In this document: positions 19,268-27,207 of the stretch, piece by piece | How positions within the stretch are numbered: the stretch's first letter is position 1 | Layout of the letters: each line of letters starts with the position of its first letter | Source of the DNA: CAJPPJ01 sp963536495 | Lineage (GTDB): Bacteria; Bacillota_I; Bacilli_A; RF39; UBA660 | NCBI GenBank assembly: GCA_963536495.1 | Contig: CAUTAF010000004.1 | Location: forward strand, 45,943-109,942 | Length of the DNA stretch: 64,000 nt | Direction: 5' to 3' | Program-made: the position numbers and the translations under genes | The notes under the pieces: model-generated | Told to the model about the DNA's origin: nothing | Databases searched by the model: none | What the model saw: only the letters and a program-made list of their open reading frames with translations

Positions 19268-19438
19268 TTACACAAAAAATTTAATTCCTATAAGTCCAAT
19301 CAAAATACAAGATAAACATATTATAGCAATAATTTCATTGATAACTTTCTTTTTAAAAAATAATCTATAAAGTGAATTGAAAAATAACCCCACTATTCCA
19401 AATCCAGCAAATCCTAAAAATATCATTCTATTAAGCAT
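19268..19438 (-). CDS. Small two-pass membrane protein
   Basis: 56 residues starting MLNRMIFLGFAGFGIVG. A strong AAAGGAG ribosome site is correctly spaced from the ATG at 19438, and a full promoter lies at 19472-19500. Two hydrophobic segments (about 5-22 and 36-55) flank a basic KKK loop. No homologue recognised; a small hydrophobic toxin or membrane regulator is possible but unproven. Confidence 0.7.
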   Translation of the reverse strand: MLNRMIFLGFAGFGIVGLFFNSLYRLFFKKKVINEIIAIICLSCILIGLIGIKFFV

Positions 19439-19471
19439 AAATTCTCCTTTATATAAATTTCATTATTTTAT

Positions 19472-19500
19472 ATTATACCACAAAAAATATATATTTTCAA
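19472..19500 (-). promoter_or_regulatory. Promoter of the 56-residue membrane protein
   Basis: TTGAAA (19495-19500), 17-bp spacer, TATAAT (19472-19477) with extended TGG. It ends about 34 bp from the ATG. Confidence 0.8.
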
Positions 19501-19703
19501 GCATTTAAGACATTATTGTCCTTATATAAAGAATGGACTTTAAAGTCTATTTTACTTATTTGCTTTTAAAGTCTATTTTATTTATTTATTTTTGATTTTG
19601 CGTGGCGTGAAAAATCTGAATTATGTTTTATCGTATAAAACTAATGAACGATTTTTTATGCAATGGGGGTATAGGGGTACTCCCCTTATTTAAAATTCAG
19701 GTA

Positions 19704-19896
19704 AAGAAAAAAGGTACATTGCTGTACCTTAATTCAGGAGTTTTTAATAATGAATAACTAAAACCTATGCTACTTTTCTACAATCCAGTTTTATAGTGTT
19801 TTTTATAATGAAACCAAATAAATCAAAGTTATTGAAAATAAAATTTGAAATTAAGAATGAAAATAAATATAACTTCTTCTTTATTTTGTTTCTTAT
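19704..19896 (-). ncRNA. Candidate ~190-nt small RNA
   Basis: A near-perfect promoter (TTGACA 19926-19931, 17 bp, TATAAT 19903-19908, extended TGG) reads leftward into a region without a start codon and Shine-Dalgarno pair. It ends at an 8-bp terminator hairpin AAGGTACA/TGTACCTT with a T run (19704-19730). An in-frame hydrophobic stretch (LYLFSFLISNF) exists but has no usable start after the promoter. Confidence 0.6.
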
Positions 19897-19902
19897 GGCT
19901 AT

Positions 19903-19931
19903 ATTATACCATATAGATTTTATTTTGTCAA
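19903..19931 (-). promoter_or_regulatory. Consensus promoter of the leftward small RNA
   Basis: TTGACA, 17-bp spacer ending TGG, then TATAAT. It is among the best sigma-70 promoters in the window. A second TTGACA lies about 23 bp further upstream. Confidence 0.85.
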
Positions 19932-19985
19932 GCGTTTTAGACAAAATTGTCAAAAATATTTTTAGAAATTATTTTATATTTTTAT

Positions 19986-20014
19986 TTTACATTTTATTAA
20001 AAATATGGTAAGAT
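19986..20014 (+). promoter_or_regulatory. Promoter of the structured rightward RNA
   Basis: TTTACA (19986-19991), 17-bp spacer ending TGG, TAAGAT (20009-20014). The predicted start near 20021 is three bases before the closing helix of the RNA below. Confidence 0.7.
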
Positions 20015-20020
20015 ATAAAA

Positions 20021-20372
20021 TATAAGTAAAAGATTTTGAAGATAGAAATAGTAGCTATCAGTTGTTTATTCTCCTTTTTAGTTAGTCGTAATTTGGGTTC
20101 ATCATATATAATTTGGATTTAATAAAATTATCGCTGTATTTCACCATTCCTTTAGTTTTTTAGAATTAAAGAATAACAGGGTAGGAACTATCCGAAGAGT
20201 TTGGTAAATATATATGGCTAGTAAAAGCATATACTTCCCAAAAAGCTACCACTTATAGAAGTGGGAGTAGTTCACAATAATAGATGTTGTATTTATTTAA
20301 TAATTTGTTATATTTTTTTGGAATAAATATACAGATGTAGGGGTACTGTCCTACCAAAATCTTTTACTTTTT
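20021..20372 (+). ncRNA. Candidate ~350-nt structured non-coding RNA
   Basis: The ends pair perfectly: 15 bases at 20024-20038 (AAGTAAAAGATTTTG) complement 20355-20369. Inside are GATAG/CTATC, GGGUAG-GAA-CUAUCC, UAUAUG/CAUAUA, CCACTT-ATAG-AAGTGG and GTAGG/CCTAC hairpins. The CCACTT hairpin is followed by GGGAGTAGTTCAC, resembling the 3' end of the IStron in this window (GTGGGAGGTTCAG), hence of TnpB guide RNAs. No tnpB is adjacent. I do not recognise it as tmRNA, RNase P or 6S RNA. Confidence 0.65.
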
Positions 20373-20413
20373 AATTAATTCCTAACGAAATTTCTGATAA
20401 TAACTGTAATTGT

Positions 20414-20443
20414 AAAAAGGAAGTCTTAAAAACTTCCTTTTTT
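20414..20443. terminator. Bidirectional terminator
   Basis: AAAGGAAGT/ACTTCCTTT stem with A and T runs on either side. It ends the 20452-22464 gene on the minus strand and can stop rightward transcription. Confidence 0.85.
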
Positions 20444-20451
20444 CTTGTTTG

Positions 20452-22464
20452 TTATTTTTTCTTACCTAGTTCTTCCATAGCATAATAGAAAAGATAGTTT
20501 ACAAGTCTTCCAATATTAATGTTATTATAAAGAGCAAAATTCTTAAACTTCTTAAAATATTCTTTATTTGCTTTTATACTTAAAACATCATTACATTCCA
20601 TATCTCTAATAAAATCAGGTATATCAAATTCCACTTTTTCAAATTGATTTATATTATCAGTTTGAATTGTTTTAAACATTTCTTTCATCTCTTCCATAGT
20701 TTGCCTTAAATTTTCTAATTCTTCTTTTAACTTTTGATTTTCTTCACTAATTTTTTCTTCATTACTAATCTTTTCAACTTTGTTTTCAATAACTTTTTCT
20801 ATATTCTTTTCAGTTGTTTTTCCCAAAACATTATCAGAATAAATATCATCAACTAAACAAAATTCTATTTCTTCATTTTCGTAAAGAGTGTTTAAATCTT
20901 CAATTATATTATTTTTATATGTTTCAAATTTTCTAGCAAGATTTTCAGGAAAACCACCATTATTATATTCCTTTTTACTAGCTTGGAATTTTAAACCTTT
21001 TTTCTTCATTAAAGATACAGCTACTTCGTAATCAACAACTTGCTTAGTATTTTTAACTAAAACTCTTTTGCTTTTTCCTACTAAGATAAATAATTTTTCT
21101 AATCTATCAGTATATTCCTTGTCTAAACCTTGTCTTATATTTCTAAAATGATATTTTCTAAGTCTTTCAACAAAGTTTTCTAATTTACTTTTTCCACTGC
21201 TGTTTTCTTCTAACATATCTACTTCATTATTTTCAACTTCAGTTTCAATTTTTGCTTTTTCTTCTTCTTTTACAATGTCTTTTTCTTCTTTCTCTTCATA
21301 TTTTACAGTTTTTATAAATTCATCTTTATTTACATATTCTACAAAGTCAAATTCAATATCTTCTTCATCAAAAATTGCGTTTAAATCTTCTAGTAACATT
21401 AATTGAATTTTGTCTAAGTTATCATATATATAAGGCGAAATAGTTGATAGTTTTTTTAAACTAAATTCAAATTTATCAGTTTGCATTACAAGAGTTTTCT
21501 TACTTAACAATTCTTTGATTATAGGATATGTTAAAGGTTCTTTTGACTTTTTCTTCATAAATAAATGTGTCTTAGCAACTGCCATTAAGAACTTCTCTAA
21601 ATTTTCTCTATATCTTGCAAATGTTCCTGTACTTAGTAAAGGTATTTTATATTTTTCTAACCTTTCAGATATTGTTTGTTTCTTCTTAGGCACTTCACTT
21701 TCTTCTATAACTTCTTTACCTTTACTTTCGTCAAGTTCAAATATAATGTTTTCTTCCTTGAAAATAGTGTTCAAGTCATTAACTATACGCTTTTTATAAC
21801 TTTCTGAAGTTGCAAGATAACTGTTTGAAGAAAAAGATGAGTTTTGTTTAAATTTAATTCTACTCATTTGTAAAGTTAAATTTTTACACGCCATAAGTGA
21901 AACTACTGTTTCGTAATTTAATTCTTGTTCCTCTTTATTTTCATCTATAAATTTAATAGATTTAGATTTTTTGGCTAATAATAAAAGTCTTCCTAATCTA
22001 TCTTCATATTCTTCAAACAAATCTGTTTTTACTTTGTTAAAAGTATAAAATCTAAGTATTTTAAGATAATTTTCAATTTTTACTTTATCAAATTCTTTAG
22101 GTTGTTCTTCTATTTGTTCATCAGAAAAATTTTTGTTGAAACAGAATTTAATATTGTCTTCTCTAAAAATAGCATTTAAGTCGTCTAAAATTCTCCATTT
22201 TATAGTCGGAATATTTTCTTTTACTATCTCTTGTAATTTTAATTTTCTAAAAGCACTTTCATCTCTTACCATTCTTACATTTTTCTTTTTTAACAATTTT
22301 TTAATTATTTCATAATTTAAAAAATTTCCATTTTCTAGTTGAAACTTATTGATTTTACTTGCAAGTATTAAAAATTTTTCCAATCTTTCTTCATATTCAT
22401 ACTTTAAATTTATTCTAAAAAAATCATATCCTCTTAATCTTTCTAATATTTCTATATTTTCCAT
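20452..22464 (-). CDS. Four-repeat protein with C-terminal ribbon-helix-helix-like domain
   Basis: 670 residues, start supported by AAGGAG. Four copies of a ~115-residue module are seen (about 1-118, 130-255, 265-375, 405-530). Each has a pattern like RLxxYxFxxxx...EYxxRLEKxxxLxxKSK...L.Y..V..LLxKKxLxxxxxxF...I..DLNxIFxEEDIxFxF. A coiled coil (about 565-600) is followed by a short strand-helix-helix end, VLSIKANKEYFKKFKNFALY..RLVNYLFYYAM, resembling ribbon-helix-helix DNA-binding domains. The next gene is a one-repeat paralog. The repeats are of unknown function. Confidence 0.82.
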   Translation of the reverse strand: MENIEILERLRGYDFFRINLKYEYEERLEKFLILASKINKFQLENGNFLNYEIIKKLLKKKNVRMVRDESAFRKLKLQEIVKENIPTIKWRILDDLNAIFREDNIKFCFNKNFSDEQIEEQPKEFDKVKIENYLKILRFYTFNKVKTDLFEEYEDRLGRLLLLAKKSKSIKFIDENKEEQELNYETVVSLMACKNLTLQMSRIKFKQNSSFSSNSYLATSESYKKRIVNDLNTIFKEENIIFELDESKGKEVIEESEVPKKKQTISERLEKYKIPLLSTGTFARYRENLEKFLMAVAKTHLFMKKKSKEPLTYPIIKELLSKKTLVMQTDKFEFSLKKLSTISPYIYDNLDKIQLMLLEDLNAIFDEEDIEFDFVEYVNKDEFIKTVKYEEKEEKDIVKEEEKAKIETEVENNEVDMLEENSSGKSKLENFVERLRKYHFRNIRQGLDKEYTDRLEKLFILVGKSKRVLVKNTKQVVDYEVAVSLMKKKGLKFQASKKEYNNGGFPENLARKFETYKNNIIEDLNTLYENEEIEFCLVDDIYSDNVLGKTTEKNIEKVIENKVEKISNEEKISEENQKLKEELENLRQTMEEMKEMFKTIQTDNINQFEKVEFDIPDFIRDMECNDVLSIKANKEYFKKFKNFALYNNINIGRLVNYLFYYAMEELGKKK

Positions 22465-22475
22465 TTTCTACCACT

Positions 22476-22524
22476 CCTTATAATTCTTTAAAAATCCTTA
22501 ATTCTTCTTTTTGATACAGGACAA
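22476..22524 (-). pseudogene. Scar: remnant of the 3' end of an XRE/pseudo-VirD4 gene
   Basis: This short stretch matches the last ~70 bp of the 23211-24809 gene (TGTATCAAAA, AAGAATATTTAAGAACTTATAA-like) with about 20 bp missing. It sits at the same place before the four-repeat gene as the intact gene sits before the one-repeat gene, so it looks like what remains of a duplicated two-gene unit. Confidence 0.6.
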
Positions 22525-22537
22525 ATTTTTTCTTTAT

Positions 22538-23188
22538 TTATTTTGTCATTTTCTTCATAGCGAAGTAAAATAAATAATTTGTAAAATCTACCAACGGAAT
22601 ACCTAAACTAGCTACAAACATTTTAAACTTTCTATATTGTTCTCTATTCCCTCTGATACTTAAAACAGTTTCAGATTTCATATTTAAAATTTCATCAGGT
22701 ATATCAATCTTAACTTTTTCTTTTTCTATATTATCAAGTGGTATATCATTTAAAATTTTGTTAATTTTTTCTTTATTTTCTCTTATGAATTTTATTTCTT
22801 CAAAAAATTCATTGATTTGATTTTTATTAAAAAGACTACTATTTTTATTAAAAACAAATTTTATATTTTCATCTTTAAATATAATATTCAAATCATCTAA
22901 AATTCTCCATTTTACACTATCAATATTAATCTTAGCATATTCTTCTAAATTATAGTTGTAAAAGGTTTTCTCATCTATTGTTATCTCAATATTCTTTTTC
23001 TTTAACATTTTCTTAATTGTTGTATAGTTTAGTTCATTACCATTTTCTAATTGAAATTTTTTAGTTCTACCAGCAAATATTATGAATTTTTCTAATCTGT
23101 CTTTAAATTCATTAGTATAATCAATTTCTTTTAAAAAATCATAACCTCTTAATCTTTCTAATATTTCTATAATTTCTATATTTTTCAT
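22538..23188 (-). CDS. One-repeat paralog with ribbon-helix-helix-like C-terminus
   Basis: 216 residues, AAAGGTGG ribosome site. The N-terminal ~125 residues are closely similar to repeat 1 of the 670-residue protein (ILERLRGYDF, KFQLENGN, WRILDDLN). The C-terminal TVLSIRGNREQYRKFKMFV..DFTNYLFYFAMKK matches the same protein's end and looks like a ribbon-helix-helix domain. It lies 22 bp after the XRE/pseudo-VirD4 gene, probably in one operon. Likely DNA-binding; target unknown. Confidence 0.8.
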   Translation of the reverse strand: MKNIEIIEILERLRGYDFLKEIDYTNEFKDRLEKFIIFAGRTKKFQLENGNELNYTTIKKMLKKKNIEITIDEKTFYNYNLEEYAKINIDSVKWRILDDLNIIFKDENIKFVFNKNSSLFNKNQINEFFEEIKFIRENKEKINKILNDIPLDNIEKEKVKIDIPDEILNMKSETVLSIRGNREQYRKFKMFVASLGIPLVDFTNYLFYFAMKKMTK

Positions 23189-23210
23189 AATTCCACCTTT
23201 CTTTTATCCT

Positions 23211-24785
23211 TTATAAGTTCTTAAATATTCTTAGTTCATCTTCTATTGAAACTTTTTTAGGTTTTGATACAGAACAAGTATCTTTATAAAAGTCTATATT
23301 GCCATCTTCTTCTACTTTATATAGGTATTCCATTTTCTTTTCAGTTACTTTCATATTCTCATTTTCTATTTTGAAATATGATTTATCTATCTTATCTAAA
23401 TCAGATACTAATATTTGTTTAACTCCTACATCACTTAAATCTTTAAGTTCCAAATTAAGTTCTGAAAATCTATCTATAATAACAAGCAAGTTTTTACTAG
23501 GATTAATTTCTCTTTTTTTCTTTTTTGATTTATAACCTAAATTATAAAATTTTATATTCTTTTCCAAAAAATAAAAGAATATATTTATAATCGGTTTTAA
23601 ATCATTAAAACTTTCTTTATCAATTACAAAATAATAAGTTTTTCTTAGTTTTGGTTGATTTAATTCCTTTTCAGATAAAGGCGTTCCTTTTCCCCCATCA
23701 GCTAAATATTCTAAATAGTCATTATAATAATCATAGTGTTTAAAAACTCCTAGACTTAACTCTTCTCTAGCATAAAAACTATCATCTCTAATTATATAAT
23801 CTCCATTTTTTTTAGGAATTTGTTTTTCTAATTCTTTATCTTTAAATTCACAACAACCATTTAAAAAATATAGGTCTTTTAATAATTCAACTCTTAAATT
23901 GTTTAATTTTTTATTTTCTAATTTTGCTAATCTCAATAATTTTGATTGGTATTCAGTAATTTTTAGGTTGACTTCATTGTTTCCTAAAGAACTTCTTTCT
24001 TTATTAGCTAACAAATTATTCAAATCTTCATAATCTAAAAAATCAAGTTCACTTATTCTTAATAACTCACTAGCTATATCTTCCTTTAAATCTACTAAAT
24101 AGTTGTACACATTTGCAAGAGATTTTTCCCATTTTTCAAATCTACTATTTTTTTTCTTTTCTAATCTACCTATGTAATAGAAATATGCAATAATAGAATT
24201 TAAGAAATCAAATTTTTCACCTTTTTCTTCATTCAAAAGAAATTTTGTAATATCTTTAATTTCTTCGATTGAAGATAAAAGATTAATTTCAACAAAAGGA
24301 TTAAAGATAATATCATCATATCTTCTCCAATTAAAATCAATTTTTTTTATAAAACTTTTTTCTTCTAATGCTCTATGGTTCACTGTTTCTTCATAGGCTT
24401 TTCCGTCAATATCTAAGATAACAATATCATCTAAACTATTTTTTAAGATAGGAGCAAAGATGTTTTCAACCTTATCTATTCCTTTTTCAACAGCTATGGC
24501 TAAGGTATTTGTATTTTTGATAGCTTTATTTAAAAGAGTTTGTCTATCAGTTGTATATTCTATTTCTTCCTTAGTTCCTAAAAGTTTTCCCACTGTTGTT
24601 TGTAATATATCAGCAAGTTCATTTAAAGTAGCTAAAGGGATATTTACATCTCCTGTTTCATATTGACTTAAAGAAACATTACTTACCCCTAAATTACTTG
24701 CTAATTTCTTTTGCGTTAAACCTAACTCTATTCTTCTCTTCTTAATGTTCTCACCTAAAATTTTTTTGTCTAAATTCTCATTCAC
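23211..24785 (-). CDS. XRE-family regulator fused to degenerate VirD4/TraG-like domain
   Basis: About 524 residues if it starts at the GTG at 24785, which has AAGGAAG upstream; the ATG at 24809 is only nine bases from the predicted transcription start. An XRE helix-turn-helix (LTQKKLASNLGVSNVSLSQYE) comes first. Then DIVILDIDGKAYEETV and FNPF match the VVLDPKGELY and FNPL region of VirD4/TraG coupling proteins, and YFVIDKE and LLVIIDRFSEL match their late core. The P-loop position reads KGIDKV and the Walker B acid pair reads DR, so ATPase activity is probably lost. Paralog at 29553. Confidence 0.78.
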   Translation of the reverse strand: MNENLDKKILGENIKKRRIELGLTQKKLASNLGVSNVSLSQYETGDVNIPLATLNELADILQTTVGKLLGTKEEIEYTTDRQTLLNKAIKNTNTLAIAVEKGIDKVENIFAPILKNSLDDIVILDIDGKAYEETVNHRALEEKSFIKKIDFNWRRYDDIIFNPFVEINLLSSIEEIKDITKFLLNEEKGEKFDFLNSIIAYFYYIGRLEKKKNSRFEKWEKSLANVYNYLVDLKEDIASELLRISELDFLDYEDLNNLLANKERSSLGNNEVNLKITEYQSKLLRLAKLENKKLNNLRVELLKDLYFLNGCCEFKDKELEKQIPKKNGDYIIRDDSFYAREELSLGVFKHYDYYNDYLEYLADGGKGTPLSEKELNQPKLRKTYYFVIDKESFNDLKPIINIFFYFLEKNIKFYNLGYKSKKKKREINPSKNLLVIIDRFSELNLELKDLSDVGVKQILVSDLDKIDKSYFKIENENMKVTEKKMEYLYKVEEDGNIDFYKDTCSVSKPKKVSIEDELRIFKNL

Positions 24786-24824
24786 AATTATCACTTCCTT
24801 ATTTAACATATTTACTTTTTCTGT

Positions 24825-24853
24825 ATTATACCATTTAATAATATTTATTTCAA
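24825..24853 (-). promoter_or_regulatory. Promoter of the XRE/pseudo-VirD4 gene
   Basis: TTGAAA (24848-24853), 17 bp, TATAAT (24825-24830) with extended TGG. The initiation site would be near 24818. Confidence 0.8.
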
Positions 24854-24857
24854 CAAA

Positions 24858-24876
24858 AATTAAATAATATTTAATT
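24858..24876. promoter_or_regulatory. Palindromic operator candidate
   Basis: A perfect 8+3+8 palindrome, AATTAAATAATATTTAATT, lies five bases upstream of the -35 box. It is a likely autoregulatory site for the XRE protein, though high AT content weakens the case. Confidence 0.45.
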
Positions 24877-25005
24877 ATTTTGATTTTACTTAAAATTTTT
24901 AATTTATCTAATAAAAATATGACTTCATTGACATTATTTTTTCAAAAAATAGTATAAAATTTAAACAAATTTAAGTGATATTTAATTTTCTGAAAATAAA
25001 AATAA

Positions 25006-25097
25006 AAAAAAGTTATAAAACATTTTTTAGTTCTATAACTTTTTTAAGCAAATAATTTTATAGGAAACCCATAAAGTTATGGATAGATATATGGTTG
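25006..25097 (-). ncRNA. Candidate ~90-nt small RNA
   Basis: Promoter TTGAAA (25126-25131), 17 bp, TATAAT (25103-25108). It ends at a strong hairpin: 12 bp AAAAAAGTTATA (25006-25017) pairs with TATAACTTTTTT (25034-25045), followed by a T run on the minus strand. No ORF with a ribosome site. Confidence 0.65.
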
Positions 25098-25102
25098 TTT
25101 TT

Positions 25103-25131
25103 ATTATAACATAGAAAGTGATTTGTTTCAA
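25103..25131 (-). promoter_or_regulatory. Promoter of the ~90-nt RNA
   Basis: TTGAAA, 17-bp spacer, TATAAT. It lies directly after the terminator of the preceding small RNA. Confidence 0.75.
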
Positions 25132-25132
25132 A

Positions 25133-25248
25133 CAAAAAAGCTACAAAGATTTTATCTTCATAGCTTAATTGCTGTCTGTCTGCGTCTAATTTTTAGAAAT
25201 CGGTCATAAAAATGAAATATCTAGTTTAGTTTTTAATCCGTCTTTAAC
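25133..25248 (-). ncRNA. Candidate ~115-nt small RNA
   Basis: Promoter TTGACA (25278-25283), 17-bp spacer ending TGG, TATTAT (25255-25260). It ends in a hairpin 25138-25166 (AAGCTA..AAGAT/ATCTT..TAGCTT) with a T run on the minus strand. Only five- and four-codon ORFs are inside. It contains a GCAGACAGACAGC stretch, unusually GC-rich here. Confidence 0.7.
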
Positions 25249-25254
25249 ATTTAT

Positions 25255-25283
25255 ATAATACCACAAAGAAAATAAAATGTCAA
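25255..25283 (-). promoter_or_regulatory. Consensus promoter of the ~115-nt RNA
   Basis: TTGACA, 17-bp spacer ending TGG, TATTAT. Confidence 0.8.
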
Positions 25284-25358
25284 CAAATTTTTAAGTTACA
25301 TATATTTACTATATTCTTTAGATTATTCTATTATCTTCTTTTTTTATTCTTAATCCAT

Positions 25359-26369
25359 CTATCTATTAGATGAAAATTTCATCAAAGAACTTGAAAATCT
25401 TCCTGTTCTTCTTTCTTCATCAAAATTGTTTTCAACTTTTTTTTCTTGTATTTTATCAAATAAATTTTTACTTATTGTAGTTGTAGCATAACATTTTTTA
25501 CTATCATAATCATAAAATTTAACTAAGTAATCTCCTTTTTTTATGTCTATTGTAAAAAAACTAACATATCCTTGATTTTCAAAAACATCAATTAGTTTTT
25601 GAATTAATTCATCATATCCAACAAAAGTATATTTTTCATCATTTATTTTATAAGTGCTTTTCTTTTCTTTTAATAAATCAAAATACAATTTCTCTTTTAA
25701 TTTTTCATCATTTTTTGCTCTTTCTTTTAAAATTTTCAATTTTTCTGAACTTTCAAAAAAATCTATCGTTTCTTTTAATTTTTCTTTTAATTTAATACAG
25801 TTTTCAATAAAAAATATAAAATTTTCTTTGTTATTTAATTCTAAGTAATCGTATTTTATTCCACCTTTTGCAAAAACTTTATTGTCTTGTATTTTGTAGA
25901 ATTTTTGAAAATCATAATCATATACAGGAACATTATTATGTTCATAAAGATAAGTGTACTTATTATGATAATCTTTTGTGATTTTATCAAAAATATCTCT
26001 AATTGTATCACTTACAAAAATATCTTTTTCTTGAAAAAGCCAATGATATTTTTTTATTGTGTCTTTTTCTTTTGAAAAAGTATCTCTATAAACTAAATTA
26101 ATATCTAAAAACTTATCTTTTTTGAATAACGAAACAACTTTTTCTTTTTCAAAAATCTTATTTTCATCAGTAATATCCATTTTTTCCCCATTAACAAGTA
26201 AATATATTATTTTCTCAGAATTAAAACACCAATCAATTTTTCTTTTAACAGGGTCTTTAAAATATCTTTCGTACACTTCATCAATAGTGTTTTCATCTAA
26301 AATTAAACTTTCTACTTCATAATCTTTTGTAACTCCTTTTTTAAAAACTTTTTTTAAAAAATTTCTCAT
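25359..26369 (-). CDS. Unknown protein, last gene of the 28-kb operon
   Basis: 336 residues, start supported by GTGAGGA. Mixed alpha/beta, Lys-rich, with no membrane segment or recognised motif. A coiled stretch (about residues 190-230) is followed by a region KINDEKYTFVGYDELIQKLIDVFE. It lies 38 bp after the 26408 gene. Function unknown. Confidence 0.78.
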   Translation of the reverse strand: MRNFLKKVFKKGVTKDYEVESLILDENTIDEVYERYFKDPVKRKIDWCFNSEKIIYLLVNGEKMDITDENKIFEKEKVVSLFKKDKFLDINLVYRDTFSKEKDTIKKYHWLFQEKDIFVSDTIRDIFDKITKDYHNKYTYLYEHNNVPVYDYDFQKFYKIQDNKVFAKGGIKYDYLELNNKENFIFFIENCIKLKEKLKETIDFFESSEKLKILKERAKNDEKLKEKLYFDLLKEKKSTYKINDEKYTFVGYDELIQKLIDVFENQGYVSFFTIDIKKGDYLVKFYDYDSKKCYATTTISKNLFDKIQEKKVENNFDEERRTGRFSSSLMKFSSNR

Positions 26370-26407
26370 AAAAAATTCCTCACTTTCAATAATATTGGAT
26401 TTATTTT

Positions 26408-27193
26408 TTAAAACTCATATAAGTCCACTACTGCTTTTGTAAAATCATCTTCATCTAGGTTGCGTTGTCCTATCAGAATAGATTTTATTTCCTTATTTTC
26501 TCCTATATGTTCACTAAAATCATTGAAATACAAAGAATAAAATCCTAATATTTCTATTCTATCATCATCTTTATTTTTATCTATTACATAATAAAGATAA
26601 AAATCATCTGAAATAGGATAATTTCCTATTATTTCATCTTTATCTAATTTTGACTTATCTAAGAAATATCTACCACTATATAAGTCTTTAAGTGTATAAA
26701 CTTTATTAAATTCTTCTTTCAAAATAATATCTACTATTTCTATAAATTCATTATATCTTGTTTCAAAAATTTCTTTAGGAAGTTTTAAAATTAATTCTTC
26801 TTCTTTCTTTTGAAATTTTTCTTTTACTATTTCTTTTAATTCATCATTTTTATCTTTTAAGCATTTTGAAACTTCGTCATATATTTCATCATAACCATTT
26901 ATCAAAAAATTAATTAATGTTTCTAAGTTATTTAAAAATTGTTTTGAAACTACATCTCCCTTATAGTAATAATCCCATTGAAATAAATTTCTGTTGTCTA
27001 TTCTGTTATTAATTCTAAAATCTATAAGGTATTTATCTTTATCAAGTTGTTTTAACTTACTTACAAACTCATATTGTCCTAAACCTGCGTAAAAATAGTT
27101 CCTTTCAAAAACTTTAATATTTCTAAAACAATTTGCAATACAGTATACCACATTTCCTATTACCTCTTTTCGTGCTTTTTCTAAAACTTCCAT
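26408..27193 (-). CDS. Unknown protein, member of a three-gene paralogous set
   Basis: 261 residues, AAAGGAG ribosome site. It shares with 27571 and 28512 an N-terminal pattern: NYFYAGLGQYEFVSK, LIDFRINNR, NLFQWDYYYKG, and a later KEEFNKVYTLKDL and YYVIDKN..IEILGFYSLYFNDF. No enzyme motif known to me. Soluble by inspection. Part of a five-gene operon with a small membrane protein. Confidence 0.8.
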   Translation of the reverse strand: MEVLEKARKEVIGNVVYCIANCFRNIKVFERNYFYAGLGQYEFVSKLKQLDKDKYLIDFRINNRIDNRNLFQWDYYYKGDVVSKQFLNNLETLINFLINGYDEIYDEVSKCLKDKNDELKEIVKEKFQKKEEELILKLPKEIFETRYNEFIEIVDIILKEEFNKVYTLKDLYSGRYFLDKSKLDKDEIIGNYPISDDFYLYYVIDKNKDDDRIEILGFYSLYFNDFSEHIGENKEIKSILIGQRNLDEDDFTKAVVDLYEF

Positions 27194-27207
27194 TTTTAAA
27201 AACTCCT

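Larger units (their letters stand above)
19501..20451. other. Non-coding region with two divergent RNA transcripts
   Basis: No supported protein gene in 950 bp. It holds a palindrome GACTTTAAAGTC with a repeated TTAAAGTCTATTTTA (around 19537 and 19566), a GGGGTA/CTCCCC hairpin near 19668-19688, a minus-strand promoter at 19903-19931 and a plus-strand promoter at 19986-20014, followed by structured RNA sequence. It could be a replication or transfer control region; that is inference. Confidence 0.6.
24877..25358. other. Intergenic region with two tandem small transcripts
   Basis: No protein gene seen. The region holds two complete promoter-terminator units on the minus strand, described separately. 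Confidence 0.6.

Noticed and set aside
19765..19953. 62-codon hydrophobic ORF on the minus strand as a type I toxin
   Set aside because: Its TTG start lies upstream of the -10 box that would drive it and has no ribosome site; no start codon follows the predicted transcript start.
20021..20372. tmRNA, RNase P RNA or group I intron
   Set aside because: None of their conserved strings were found (for example no AAGATATAGTC or paired R string), though a full covariance search was not possible.
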